DNA from: an uncultured Clostridia bacterium
GTDB taxonomy: Bacteria > Bacillota > Clostridia > Peptostreptococcales > Anaerovoracaceae
Direction of reading: 5' to 3'
DNA length: 64,000 bases
Assembly: GCA_945876935.1 (NCBI GenBank)
Contig: CAMCQA010000001.1
Location: 62,001 to 126,000, forward strand
The notes beneath the pieces were generated by a model. The model saw nothing but the letters and a program-made list of their open reading frames with translations, searched no databases and was not told the origin of the DNA. The position numbers were made by a program, and so were the translations under genes. Of this stretch, positions 53,969 to 62,575 are shown piece after piece; the stretch's first letter is position 1; the number at the start of each line of letters is the position of its first letter.

Positions 53969-54326
53969 AATGATACATAATAATATAAATGTACTCGATT
54001 TAGAGAAGAGCATGAAGTTTTATGAAAATGCTTTGGGACTGAAGGAGCAAAGAAGAAAAGTTGCATCAGATGACAGCTTTATCCTTGTTTATATGGGAAA
54101 TGAAGAAGCACCACATCAGCTTGAGTTAACATGGCTTGCTGACAGAAAAGAACCATATAATTTGGGAGAAAATGAGTTTCATTTGGCTTTTCAAGTAGAT
54201 GACTTTGATAAGGCTTATGAATACCATAAGGAGATGGGTGTAATCTGCTATGAGAATCCTACTATGGGAATCTATTTTATTTCAGATCCTGATGGATATT
54301 GGCTTGAAGTCTTGCCAGTTAGATAA
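53958..54326 (+). CDS. Glyoxalase I-like VOC protein
   Basis: 122 residues from ATG 53958, which overlaps the exporter by 11 bases and has GAAGGAGAAG upstream; the track's start lies 16 codons earlier. Metal ligands expected for glyoxalase I are visible: His in MIHNNINVLDLEKS, Glu in HQLELTW, His in EFHLAFQVDD and Glu in YWLEVLPV. The set supports lactoylglutathione lyase-like activity (methylglyoxal detoxification, with whatever thiol the cell uses). Confidence 0.85.
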   Translation: MKFKMIHNNINVLDLEKSMKFYENALGLKEQRRKVASDDSFILVYMGNEEAPHQLELTWLADRKEPYNLGENEFHLAFQVDDFDKAYEYHKEMGVICYENPTMGIYFISDPDGYWLEVLPVR

Positions 54327-54384
54327 ACTGATCATATTTCATTAGGATTAAATGGACTTTGCTCTATAAAATGAATTTTTGGTG

Positions 54385-54413
54385 TTGACAATGAGCTGTA
54401 AAGGTGGTAAACT
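54385..54413 (+). promoter_or_regulatory. Promoter of tRNA-Lys
   Basis: Consensus TTGACA (54385-54390), 17-base spacer, TAAACT (54408-54413); start predicted near 54420, 12 bases before the tRNA. Confidence 0.8.
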
Positions 54414-54431
54414 CTTATAGTAATTTGATGA

Positions 54432-54507
54432 GCACCATTAGCTCAGCTGGCAGAGCACCTGACTCTTAATCAGGGTGTCCACAGTTCGATCCTGTGATGG
54501 TGTACCA
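54432..54507 (+). tRNA. tRNA-Lys (anticodon CTT)
   Basis: 76 bases including encoded CCA. Acceptor GCACCAT/ATGGTGT, D arm GCTC-AGCTGGCA-GAGC, anticodon arm CCTGA-CTCTTAA-TCAGG with anticodon CTT, T arm CACAG-TTCGATC-CTGTG. All stems pair. Confidence 0.98.
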
Positions 54508-54513
54508 AATATA

Positions 54514-54550
54514 AAACCGTTGAAATTCTAAGGGTTTCAACGGTTTTTCT
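54514..54550 (+). terminator. Terminator after tRNA-Lys
   Basis: Perfect 12-bp stem AAACCGTTGAAA/TTTCAACGGTTT, then TTTCTTTT. Confidence 0.88.
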
Positions 54551-54595
54551 TTTGCTTGATTTTTAGTTTTTTCATATTTTAACTGTAAAATACAA

Positions 54596-54678
54596 GCCTA
54601 TTTCTGCCTATTTTTGCCTAAAAAGTGTTGCACAAAGTGTTGCAGTAAAATAAAAAAAGGGAGAATTTTATCCCTCCA
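54596..54678. repeat. Direct-repeat cluster downstream of tRNA-Lys, possible integration scar
   Basis: Three 10-base-period units GCCTATTTCT, GCCTATTTTT and GCCTAAAA (54596-54623) are followed by two GTGTTGCA copies 12 bases apart (54625-54632, 54637-54644). After them, read on the minus strand, GGGATAAAATTCTCCC plus a T-run (54678-54648) forms a terminator with no gene feeding it. Such repeats beside a tRNA 3' end resemble arm-type integrase sites. The remaining sequence of the 387-base gap (54508-54894) shows no gene apart from the possible 5' fragment described next. Confidence 0.45.
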
Positions 54679-54784
54679 TAGTTCTTATGAAAATTATTTA
54701 ATGGATTTATTGTGTTTTGGGCTGATTCATTGAATAAAAGATTATTGAAAAATATGATATAAAAAATATACTAGTTTATAAAAT

Positions 54785-55137
54785 ATGAGTGAAACTAAAA
54801 TGCAAGGCATGAATAATAATATATTATTTGAAAATTACTTTAGAAGCATTATAATATATATAATACTAATAAAGATATAGAAGAAATAATAGATATGACA
54901 TTTAACTGTATGGTTACAAAAGAAGAAGATGAACTCCTATCTAAATCAGGTCTTCGTTCAGATATGGGCTATAGTGACGATATTAAATTTATGGATATCA
55001 ATGATCCTTGGAGAAGATATAGGTTAGCAGGTTTATATAATGAAATACTAGTAATAGATTGGGGTCCACCAACATACTCAAAAAAAGTTTTTTATCCAAA
55101 ACCTAAATTGATTGGGCCATTAAATGACAATGAGTAG
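54785..55137 (+). pseudogene. Small unknown gene, probably frameshifted
   Basis: The track gives 80 residues from ATG 54895 (MTFNCMVTKEEDELL...), but that ATG has no ribosome-binding site and the frame is open further upstream as NIYNTNKDIEEIID. A second frame begins at ATG 54785 with MSETKMQGMNNNILFENYFRSI and breaks in the AT repeat near 54850. Adding one base there yields a coherent protein of about 117 residues, LFENYFRSIYNIYNTNKDIEEIIDMTFN. The C-terminal part holds DPWRRYRLAGLYNEILVIDWGPPTYSK. No family is recognised. It could be a decayed accessory gene. Confidence 0.45.
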
Positions 55138-55201
55138 TAAGCAAAACAAGATTAATAAAGAGACTGTTATGAATAAGTAAATATAAATAAAAAGGAGTTT
55201 T

Positions 55202-55630
55202 ATGTTTGAATATACTAGAGCGTTTATAATAATGCTTAGAGCCCATTATGGACAGAAAGATAAGGGTGGCAATTTCTATTTCCTACACCCTTTAAGAGTT
55301 TCTATGGATGTTAAAAGTAAATCATCCAAAATTGTGGCTTTATTGCATGATACTTTGGAAGACTCTAATAAATACACTATTGATGATTTTACTTTTCTTG
55401 ATGATGAGCAGAGCGCTGCCTTATTGCTTTTAAGCCATAAAGAATCAGATGATTATTTTGAGTATATAGATAAAATAAAGTCAAATAAAATTGCTAGAGA
55501 AGTAAAGATGAGCGATTTGAAAGATAATATGAACTTAAAAAGGATTGCTAACCCGACAGCGAAGGATTTTAGGAGAATAGAGAAATATAAAATGGCTATG
55601 AAAAAGTTAAAATCTGATTATAGGCACTAG
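55202..55630 (+). CDS. Stand-alone HD-domain protein, SpoT-hydrolase-like
   Basis: 142 residues. FLHPLRVSMDVKSKSSKIVALLHDTLEDS holds the His, HD and ED residues of the RelA/SpoT-type HD fold, and REVKMSDLKDNMNL corresponds to the conserved (K/R)xADRxxN helix. No synthetase or TGS/ACT domain is present. It may be a small alarmone hydrolase or hydrolyse another nucleotide. Good AAAAAGGAG site. It sits in the accessory-looking patch after tRNA-Lys. Confidence 0.75.
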   Translation: MFEYTRAFIIMLRAHYGQKDKGGNFYFLHPLRVSMDVKSKSSKIVALLHDTLEDSNKYTIDDFTFLDDEQSAALLLLSHKESDDYFEYIDKIKSNKIAREVKMSDLKDNMNLKRIANPTAKDFRRIEKYKMAMKKLKSDYRH

Positions 55631-55664
55631 ATAATAATTTAATCATTGAAAAGCCATAAATTTC

Positions 55665-55693
55665 TTGACTTTTAGCAAATAAGAATATAAAAT
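55665..55693 (+). promoter_or_regulatory. Promoter of rplM-rpsI
   Basis: TTGACT (55665-55670), 17-base spacer, TAAAAT (55688-55693); start near 55700, leaving a leader of about 135 bases. Confidence 0.78.
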
Positions 55694-55699
55694 AAATAG

Positions 55700-55830
55700 A
55701 TGTGAGTTCAGGATGGGATCCGTCCGTGACTTGCAACTAAGATATTTAGCAGGTATCGAAAAAAATTCTTAGAATTTCAGTAGATACGTCCGAAAAAGAT
55801 GGTAATCATCCTAGTAGGAAGAAAGGAAAG
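55700..55830 (+). promoter_or_regulatory. L13 ribosomal-protein leader
   Basis: A structured leader before rplM: outer pairing AGGATG (55710-55715) with CATCCT (55807-55812), inner pairing GTATC (55753-55757) with GATAC (55783-55787), and an unpaired GTCCGTGACTTGCAACTAAG stretch. Position and size fit the Firmicute L13 leader, thought to mediate autoregulation of rplM-rpsI by its product. No covariance model was run. Confidence 0.62.
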
Positions 55831-55835
55831 AGACA

Positions 55836-56264
55836 ATGAAATCATTTATTGCAAAACCTCATGAAGTTGAGCGCAAATGGTATGTTATCGATGCTGAGGG
55901 TAAGACTCTTGGTAGAATGGCATCAGAAGTTGCAGCTATCTTAAGAGGAAAGAAAAAGCCAACTTACACTCCACACGTTGACTGCGGTGACTATGTAATC
56001 GTTATCAATGCAGACAAGGTTGTTGTAACAGGCAAGAAGAGAAAGGAAAAAATCTACAAGAGACACACAGGTTATCCAGGTGGTCTAAGAGAGATGACTT
56101 TCGAACAGCTTTTAGAAAAGCACCCAACAGAAGTTGTAAGACATGCTGTAAAGGGAATGATGCCAAACGGAAAGCTTGGTAGACAGATGTTTAAGAAGCT
56201 AAAAGTATATGCTTGCGCTGAGCACGGTCACGAAGCTCAGAAGCCAAAAGTGTGGAATTTTTAA
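55836..56264 (+). CDS. rplM: 50S ribosomal protein L13
   Basis: 142 residues. [47 protein letters not shown] and the C-terminal [19 protein letters not shown] are classic L13. GAAAGGAAA site before the ATG. It is followed 16 bases later by rpsI. Codon choice is more C-rich than its neighbours, as expected for a highly expressed gene. Confidence 0.98.
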   Translation: MKSFIAKPHEVERKWYVIDAEGKTLGRMASEVAAILRGKKKPTYTPHVDCGDYVIVINADKVVVTGKKRKEKIYKRHTGYPGGLREMTFEQLLEKHPTEVVRHAVKGMMPNGKLGRQMFKKLKVYACAEHGHEAQKPKVWNF

Positions 56265-56280
56265 TTGGGAGGTATAACAA

Positions 56281-56676
56281 ATGGCAAAAGTTCAATACAG
56301 AGGAACAGGAAGAAGAAAATCTTCAGTTGCAAGAGTTAGACTAATCCCTGGCACTGGCAACATAATAGTAAACAAGAAGCCTTTAGACGACTACATCGCT
56401 CTTGAAATCGTTAAGAGAGAAGTTAAGAGACCTTTTGAGGTTGCTGGTTGTGAAGGTAAGTTCGATGTTATCGCTACTGTAAATGGTGGTGGTTACACAG
56501 GACAGGCGGGAGCTCTAAGACACGGTATTTCTAGAGCTTTATGCGAAGCTGATAGAGAAGCTTACAGAGCACCTCTAAAGGCTGCAGGATTTTTAACAAG
56601 AGATTCAAGAATGAAGGAAAGAAAGAAGTACGGTTTAAAGAAGGCGAGAAAAGCTTCTCAGTTCTCAAAGAGATAG
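56281..56676 (+). CDS. rpsI: 30S ribosomal protein S9
   Basis: 131 residues. [65 protein letters not shown]: the C-terminal tail that reaches the P-site tRNA is complete. GGGAGG site in the spacer from rplM. Confidence 0.98.
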   Translation: MAKVQYRGTGRRKSSVARVRLIPGTGNIIVNKKPLDDYIALEIVKREVKRPFEVAGCEGKFDVIATVNGGGYTGQAGALRHGISRALCEADREAYRAPLKAAGFLTRDSRMKERKKYGLKKARKASQFSKR

Positions 56677-56725
56677 TACTTTTTACAATCTTGAAAATCT
56701 TAATAAAGTTAAGAATGATGATTAT

Positions 56726-56751
56726 AAGACCTCTTTTAGAGGTCTTTTTTC
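56726..56751 (+). terminator. Terminator after rpsI
   Basis: 8-bp stem AAGACCTC/GAGGTCTT with a 5-base loop and a T-run. Confidence 0.9.
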
Positions 56752-56858
56752 ATTTTTTGAATATTACATCATGAGTTTCTTGTAAAAAAGTGAAAAAATT
56801 TCACAATATGGTAAGTATATAAAAAAAGTGGTATATGTATGCAAGAAAGGAGGCTATT

Positions 56859-57566
56859 ATGGGAGGAGATAATATTTTTATGATAACGGCTTTCTCTGCA
56901 GGTTTAATATCTTTCTTTTCTCCGTGTATATTACCGGTTATACCTATATATACAGCTATTCTTACAGAGGATACGGGAGATAAGAAAATCAGCATTGGAA
57001 AGTTTCATATATATTTAAGACCAGTTGTCAGAACATTGCTCTTTGTATTTGGATTATCGGTAGTATTTTTGGCTTTAGGTTTCAGCGCAGGAGCAGTGGG
57101 ATCTTTGTTTAATAGCAAGTATGTTCCTATTGTTATGGGAATTTTAGTAGTTGTTTTAGGTCTTCATCAGATGGAGATTATTAACTTTAAGAAGTTGCAG
57201 AAACAAAAACAATTTGAACTATCAAATCGAGGTGGCAAAGGATATTTGGGAGCCTTTATACTAGGCTTAGGCTTCAGCTTAGGGTGGACACCGTGTATCG
57301 GTCCAGTTCTAAGTGCTATCGTCGCTATATCTGCTACAGAAAGTGGCGCTTACGGAGTTATACTAACAGGGTTATACTCCCTTGGTCTAGCATTGCCATT
57401 TATAATTATTTCCATACTATCATCTGCTGTAATTAAGCATTTTGTTAAGCTTAGAAAATACATGTCAGCTATGAAAAAGATAGGTGGAGCTTTGGTAGTT
57501 ATTATGGGGATACTTCTTATAACAGGACAGCTTAGTGCAATATCTGGATTCTTTTTAAGAATGTAA
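56859..57566 (+). CDS. ccdA: CcdA-type thiol-disulfide membrane transporter
   Basis: 235 residues from ATG 56859 (AAGGAGG upstream; the track starts 8 codons earlier). Six membrane helices with two conserved cysteines in proline contexts, FFSPCILPVIPIY and GWTPCIGPVL, which carry electrons across the membrane. It lies 19 bases before a secreted thioredoxin-like lipoprotein, the natural electron acceptor. Upstream is a 15-base inverted repeat GTGAAAAAATTTCAC (56790-56804) that might be an operator. Confidence 0.93.
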   Translation: MGGDNIFMITAFSAGLISFFSPCILPVIPIYTAILTEDTGDKKISIGKFHIYLRPVVRTLLFVFGLSVVFLALGFSAGAVGSLFNSKYVPIVMGILVVVLGLHQMEIINFKKLQKQKQFELSNRGGKGYLGAFILGLGFSLGWTPCIGPVLSAIVAISATESGAYGVILTGLYSLGLALPFIIISILSSAVIKHFVKLRKYMSAMKKIGGALVVIMGILLITGQLSAISGFFLRM

Positions 57567-57585
57567 TATGAAGAAAGGAAATATT

Positions 57586-58134
57586 ATGAAGAAATTAAGT
57601 ATATTTTTAGTAGCCTTAATCTGTGTTTTTACTTTAGGTGCTTGTGGAAAGGCAGATGATAATAAGATGGAAAACAAGAATGAAAGCAAAATGGAACAGA
57701 GTTCAGATAAGGAGAGACCGGCTGTAGATTTTGAACTCAAAGATTTAGAAGGAAATATTCATAAATTAGAAGATTATAAAGGAAAGAAAGTTCTGATAGA
57801 GTTCTGGGCTTCTTGGTGCCATATTTGTGTAGATAATATGCCACATATAAGCGAGCTTGTAAAGGATGAGAATAAAGGCTTTGAAGTTATCACTGTCATT
57901 GCACCTGAAATTGGTGGAGAGCAGTCTTTAGATAATTTTAAAAAGTGGTTTAAAGAAAAGGGATACACAAATATTCCTGTGCTTGTTGATGAAGGTGGTC
58001 AGCTTCAGCGTGCTTACGGTGTTAGAGCCTTCCCAACAAATGTTATTTTAGATAGTAACCACAATGTGGATACAGTGATACCGGGTGCAATTCCTGATGA
58101 AAATCTAAGACAAATATTCTCAGAACTAAAATAA
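57586..58134 (+). CDS. TlpA-like thioredoxin-fold lipoprotein
   Basis: 182 residues from ATG 57586 (GAAAGGAAAT upstream; the track's ATG 57568 has a poorer site). Signal peptide with lipobox LGAC at about residue 20, a Lys/Asn/Glu-rich tether, then a TlpA/AhpC-TSA-type thioredoxin domain with active site FWASWCHICVDNMP and cis-proline in VRAFPTNVIL. Anchored on the outer face of the membrane and probably re-reduced by CcdA. Resembles extracellular thiol-disulfide oxidoreductases of Gram-positives; no msrAB is adjacent, so the client is unknown. Confidence 0.9.
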   Translation: MKKLSIFLVALICVFTLGACGKADDNKMENKNESKMEQSSDKERPAVDFELKDLEGNIHKLEDYKGKKVLIEFWASWCHICVDNMPHISELVKDENKGFEVITVIAPEIGGEQSLDNFKKWFKEKGYTNIPVLVDEGGQLQRAYGVRAFPTNVILDSNHNVDTVIPGAIPDENLRQIFSELK

Positions 58135-58183
58135 ATATATAAAAAGAAATAGTTTAAGCAGATAAATAAATGATAAGGTGATA

Positions 58184-58218
58184 AAAGGGAGGTAAATTGA
58201 TTTATACCTCCCTTTGCT
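58184..58218 (+). terminator. Terminator after the ccdA unit
   Basis: Stem AAAGGGAGGTA/TACCTCCCTTT with a loop of about 10 bases; the T-run is short, so it may be moderate. Confidence 0.7.
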
Positions 58219-58263
58219 GTATACTCTAAATATATTGATTATTATCATAGAGAGGAAGATATT

Positions 58264-59466
58264 ATGCTTAAGAATAAAAATATTGTAGTTGGAATAACAG
58301 GTGGTATTGCAGCTTATAAGGCGTGTGATGTCATTAGCGGTCTAAGAAAGCTAGGAGCAAATATACATCCTATTATGACTACGTCAGCGAAGGAGTTTAT
58401 AACACCTATGACGGTGCAGACTATCAGCAATAACAAAGTTACTTATGATATGTTCAAAGAAGTAGATAGTTGGGAAGTTGAGCACATTGAGTTAGCTAAG
58501 AAAGCTGATCTTTTTTTAATTGTGCCGGCAACAGCTAACTTCATAGGTAAGATGGCAAATGGAATAGCTGATGATATGCTCAGCACAACAGTAATGGCTA
58601 CGAAAGCAGACGTTATGTTAGCTCCTGCTATGAATACTAATATGTTTGAAAATAAAGTTGTTCAGGGGAATATAAATAAGTTAAAGGATATGGGAAGCCT
58701 TGTAATTGAGCCGGATAGTGGACTTCTAGCCTGTGGAGATGTGGGTAAAGGAAAGCTAGCTAAACCGGAAGATATTATCGAAGAAGTAGTTACTTATTTT
58801 ACAAAGAAGCAATATGACCAAGACTTTAAAGGAAAGACGATAGCTGTTACAGCAGGACCGACTTGTGAATCTATAGACCCGGTAAGATATATTACAAATA
58901 GATCTTCAGGGAAGATGGGATATGCCATAGCAAAGGCTGCTGTTCTTAGAGGTGCGGAAGTTACTTTGGTATCAGGAAAGACAAGTCTTGATAAGCCGAA
59001 AGGTCTTGTCAATTTTGTAGATATTGAAAGTGCAGATGACCTTTATCTAGCGATGCTAGAGGAGATTAAAAAGAACGATATACTTATACAGAGTGCGGCA
59101 GTAGCAGATTATCGACCAAAAGAGTATTCCGATAAAAAGATAAAGAAGAAGGATGGAGATTTGTCTATTGAGCTTACTAGGAATAAGGATGTTGCTCTTG
59201 AATTGGGTAAAATGAAAGGAAATAAAATCCTTATAGGCTTTGCTGCAGAGACCAACGACATTACAGATAATGCTAAACGAAAAATAGAAAAGAAAAATTT
59301 AGACTTTATTGTAGCCAATGATCTTAAACAGGAAGGTGCTGGATTTAAGGGAGATACTAATATCGCTAAAATTATAGACAAAGAAGGTAATATAGAGCAG
59401 CTGGATCTTATGAGTAAAGATGAATTGGCACATAAGATTTTAGATAGGGTGGCAAAACTTCTTTAG
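58264..59466 (+). CDS. coaBC: Bifunctional phosphopantothenoylcysteine decarboxylase / phosphopantothenate-cysteine ligase
   Basis: 400 residues. CoaC half: VGITGGIAAYKACDVISGLRKLGA, WEVEHIELAKKADLFLIVPATANFIGK (active-site His), APAMNTNMF, and GLLACGDVGKGKLA (Cys). CoaB half: AVTAGPTCESIDPVRYITNRSSGKMGYAIA and SAAVADYRPKEYSDKKIKK, ending in VANDL...GF. Two successive steps to CoA. AGAGGAAG site. The aldehyde dehydrogenase gene starts 14 bases later. Confidence 0.96.
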   Translation: MLKNKNIVVGITGGIAAYKACDVISGLRKLGANIHPIMTTSAKEFITPMTVQTISNNKVTYDMFKEVDSWEVEHIELAKKADLFLIVPATANFIGKMANGIADDMLSTTVMATKADVMLAPAMNTNMFENKVVQGNINKLKDMGSLVIEPDSGLLACGDVGKGKLAKPEDIIEEVVTYFTKKQYDQDFKGKTIAVTAGPTCESIDPVRYITNRSSGKMGYAIAKAAVLRGAEVTLVSGKTSLDKPKGLVNFVDIESADDLYLAMLEEIKKNDILIQSAAVADYRPKEYSDKKIKKKDGDLSIELTRNKDVALELGKMKGNKILIGFAAETNDITDNAKRKIEKKNLDFIVANDLKQEGAGFKGDTNIAKIIDKEGNIEQLDLMSKDELAHKILDRVAKLL

Positions 59467-59480
59467 GAGGCGCAAGTAAA

Positions 59481-60851
59481 ATGCTAGCAAATGTATTAAA
59501 AGAACAAAAAGAATATTTTTTAGGAGGATCTACAAGGGCTTATAGAAGCAGAATGACTGCTATTCATAAACTAGAAAAAGCCATAAGAGCTAATGAAATG
59601 AAGTTTTATAAAGCCTTTTTAGATGATTTTGGCAAATCCTCATTTGAGGTCTATATGACGGAAATGGGGAGAATCTATAAATGTTTTAGAGATATAAAGA
59701 AAAACTTGGCTGACTGGATGTCGGTAGAACAAGTAAAAACTCCATTCAATATGTTGCCAGCAAAGAGTTTTATAATGAAAGATCCCTATGGGTCAGTATT
59801 GATCATTGCTCCAAACAATTACCCTCTAGCTCTCGCCATAGAGCCGCTTATAATGGCCATTGCAGCAGGAAACACAGCCTGTCTAAAGCTGGCGGAAGCT
59901 ACTGTCAGAGTTTCAAATCTAATTGAGGAAATAATAAGTTCAACCTTTGATAGAAAATTTGTATATGTTATAAGAGGAGCTGTCAAGGAGACTGAGGAGG
60001 CAATACACCTTCCCTTCGATAAGATATTTTTTACAGGAAGCACAAGAGTTGGAAAGCTTGTTATGAGAGCAGCATCTAATCATCTTACTCCTATAGCTTT
60101 AGAGCTTGGAGGTAAGAGCCCAGCTATTGTTGGGAAAAGTGCAAACTTATCACTTTCGGCTAAAAGAATAGCGAGAGGGAAACTGATTAACTGTGGACAA
60201 ACATGTATAGCTCCTGATTATGTCTTAGTTCATAAATCTGTAAAAGATAGATTTATTAACGAATTAAAAAAAGCGTTTATATCTTTTTACGGAACAGATC
60301 CACAAAATAATGAAGAGTTTACTAAAATGATAAACACTGACTATACTCACAGAATGAAAAGGCTTCTTGAGGAAACGTCAGGAGAGACAGTTTTTGGTGG
60401 AAGAGTAGATATGTCTTCTTCCTATGTTGCACCTACTATTGTGGATAAGGTTGATTGGGAAGATACATTGATGAAGGAGGAAATTTTTGGACCTATTCTT
60501 CCTATAATAACTTTTGATGATATTGATGTTGAAATAAGTCGATTAGGTAAGATGGATAAAGCATTATCTCTATATATTTTCTCAAGAAGTAGAAAAGAAA
60601 TTATGAAGATATTGAAAACTATATCTTTTGGAGGAGGAATGGTGAACGATACTCTTCTTCACTTTGCAAATGATAATTTGCCTTTTGGTGGAGTTGGAGC
60701 ATCAGGTATGGGAAAAAGTCATGGAAAATGGGGTTTTGATGAATTTGTGCATAAAAAGGCTATAGTTAAAAGACCTAGCATATTTCAAATTGACTTTTTA
60801 AAACCACCATATAGAAATAGGCATAAACTTTTAAAATTCTTTTATAGATAA
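59481..60851 (+). CDS. Aldehyde dehydrogenase, class 3 type
   Basis: 456 residues. Motifs: IIAPNNYPLALAIEPLIMAIAAGN, FFTGSTRVGKLVMRAA, LELGGKSPAIVGKSA (catalytic Glu), NCGQTCIAPDYVLVH (nucleophilic Cys), EEIFGPILPIITFDD and LPFGGVGASGMGKSHGKWGFDEFVHKKA. The C-terminal PYRNRHKLLKFFYR is typical of class 3 enzymes, which oxidise fatty or aromatic aldehydes. AGGAGG site 10 bases before the ATG. Probably co-transcribed with coaBC, though no metabolic link is evident. Confidence 0.92.
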   Translation: MLANVLKEQKEYFLGGSTRAYRSRMTAIHKLEKAIRANEMKFYKAFLDDFGKSSFEVYMTEMGRIYKCFRDIKKNLADWMSVEQVKTPFNMLPAKSFIMKDPYGSVLIIAPNNYPLALAIEPLIMAIAAGNTACLKLAEATVRVSNLIEEIISSTFDRKFVYVIRGAVKETEEAIHLPFDKIFFTGSTRVGKLVMRAASNHLTPIALELGGKSPAIVGKSANLSLSAKRIARGKLINCGQTCIAPDYVLVHKSVKDRFINELKKAFISFYGTDPQNNEEFTKMINTDYTHRMKRLLEETSGETVFGGRVDMSSSYVAPTIVDKVDWEDTLMKEEIFGPILPIITFDDIDVEISRLGKMDKALSLYIFSRSRKEIMKILKTISFGGGMVNDTLLHFANDNLPFGGVGASGMGKSHGKWGFDEFVHKKAIVKRPSIFQIDFLKPPYRNRHKLLKFFYR

Positions 60852-60854
60852 AAT

Positions 60855-60892
60855 AAACACCAAACTACATAATGCAGTTTGGTGTTTTTTCT
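60855..60892 (+). terminator. Terminator between the convergent aldehyde dehydrogenase and phosphomutase genes
   Basis: 12-bp stem AAACACCAAACT/AGTTTGGTGTTT with a 9-base loop and T-run; on the minus strand the trailing T-rich bases (TTTATTTTATC) may also serve the opposite gene. Confidence 0.88.
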
Positions 60893-62475
60893 TACAGTTT
60901 AGATGTATCGATACCATTAAATTGTTTTAAAAAGTTTCTTAGCTTCATTCTTATTTGATCAGCTCCGCCTTTAATATTACTTTCTATATTTACCGGCATA
61001 ATAGGATCGTGAAGTGATTTTCTCACAAGAGCCCATCCATCACCATTATCCTTATCAAACTTTATTCTGATACCTTCAAAATTTGGCTCTACTAAGCTAG
61101 TACCACAATGACATTTTGAGCAGACTGATGCTACATCGTCTGGATCTACAGGGCTTCCGATGCAGTCCTCCGCATTTACCCATGCCTTGAGCCAAGCTAT
61201 GATATTATCGCCATAAGCTGAGAAGTCGGAATGTACTATAGGAAGTCTTATTTCAGCAATTTCTTCAGCTTCCTTTAATGAAGAGATAAGAGTTGATATG
61301 GAAGAGCCTTGATCTTTTAGCTGAGCTGCCTTAATAACAATTTTTGTTGCAAGGTATGCACCATCGTCAAGAAAGAAGTTTTCTTTCATAGCTGCATGAC
61401 CTGATGTTTCAATAGCAAGCTGGCAGTCCTGTCCCTCTTTATTAAGTTCTATAGCCTTATCGATAACATTCTTATAGCCTCTCTTATATCTCAGATGTTT
61501 AAGCTTAAGATCGTTTTCTATGAACTCTGTTAGAAAATCAGAAGTTATAGAGTCAGTAACTATTGTTGTTTCAGGATAATCATCCGCAACTAGAGCAGCA
61601 GCTAAAGCCACTATTTTGTTTCTAGATATTTCATTTCCTGTATTATCTACGGCGGAAGACCTATCAACATCTGTATCAAAAATGATTCCAATGTCGGCAC
61701 TATTTTCTATTACAGCTGAAGAAATGGCTTTCATAGCATCCTTATCCTCAGGGTTTGGTATATGATTTGGGAAATTTCCATCTGGATCAAGGTATAGACT
61801 TCCATCTATATTAGCTCCAAGAGGTTTAAGTACACTCTCTGCGTAGAATCCACCGGAACCATTTCCTGCATCTACAACAATTTTCATGCCTTTTAGAGGC
61901 AATTCCCCTTTATTTAATGAGTCTTTTATAAAAGCTTTAAGATGATTAGAATAAAGCTCCATTAAATTTGTAGTTTGAATATTTGCATTAGATATAGATA
62001 AATCAGTTTTTAAGTCTTCTATATTATCCATATATTCTTCAGCGTAATTTAATATAGTGCTGATATCGTTTTTATTTGCGCCACCCTCTTCGGTGAAAAA
62101 TTTAAATCCATTTCTATTGGTTGGTAGATGAGAGGCTGTAATCATAATTCCGGCATCAGCTTTTATAGAATCAAACTTGGTAGACATAAACATTGCCGGT
62201 GTTGAAGCAAGACCGCAATCAAGTACAGTTGCACCTGCACTGGAAAGAGCTTTTGATAGACTGTTAAGTAGACTTTCTCCAGAAAGCCTGCTGTCTCTAC
62301 CAACAGCAATTTTTAGACTTTTAGCTTCTTTATTAAGTTTTTCTGATAATAATTTAACGTGCGAAAATCCTATGGCAATAGTCTCATTTTCCCCTAAATT
62401 TACAGCTTCATGAGGGTTGGTGTCAAGTGCAACTCCTCTTATATCACTACCATTTTGCAACTTTTTTATTGTCAT
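60892..62475 (-). CDS. Phosphomannomutase / phosphoglucomutase family protein
   Basis: 527 residues. Alpha-D-phosphohexomutase with active-site serine loop IMITASHLPTNRNGFKFF, metal loop IIFDTDVDRSSAVD (DTDVDR in place of the usual DGDxDR), and sugar loop AIETSGHAAM. The fourth domain's phosphate loop is not as clear as in GlmM. Likely interconverts hexose 1- and 6-phosphates for polysaccharide synthesis; GlmM is separately present. AAAGGAGC site before the start. Single gene. Confidence 0.88.
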   Translation of the reverse strand: MTIKKLQNGSDIRGVALDTNPHEAVNLGENETIAIGFSHVKLLSEKLNKEAKSLKIAVGRDSRLSGESLLNSLSKALSSAGATVLDCGLASTPAMFMSTKFDSIKADAGIMITASHLPTNRNGFKFFTEEGGANKNDISTILNYAEEYMDNIEDLKTDLSISNANIQTTNLMELYSNHLKAFIKDSLNKGELPLKGMKIVVDAGNGSGGFYAESVLKPLGANIDGSLYLDPDGNFPNHIPNPEDKDAMKAISSAVIENSADIGIIFDTDVDRSSAVDNTGNEISRNKIVALAAALVADDYPETTIVTDSITSDFLTEFIENDLKLKHLRYKRGYKNVIDKAIELNKEGQDCQLAIETSGHAAMKENFFLDDGAYLATKIVIKAAQLKDQGSSISTLISSLKEAEEIAEIRLPIVHSDFSAYGDNIIAWLKAWVNAEDCIGSPVDPDDVASVCSKCHCGTSLVEPNFEGIRIKFDKDNGDGWALVRKSLHDPIMPVNIESNIKGGADQIRMKLRNFLKQFNGIDTSKL

Positions 62476-62575
62476 AATAGCTCCTTTGCTTTATAATTAG
62501 TAATGAAAATATTATATTACATAGTAAGATAAAAAGAAAGTTAATGCAATTATTAAGTTTAAAAGGAGAGATTTT

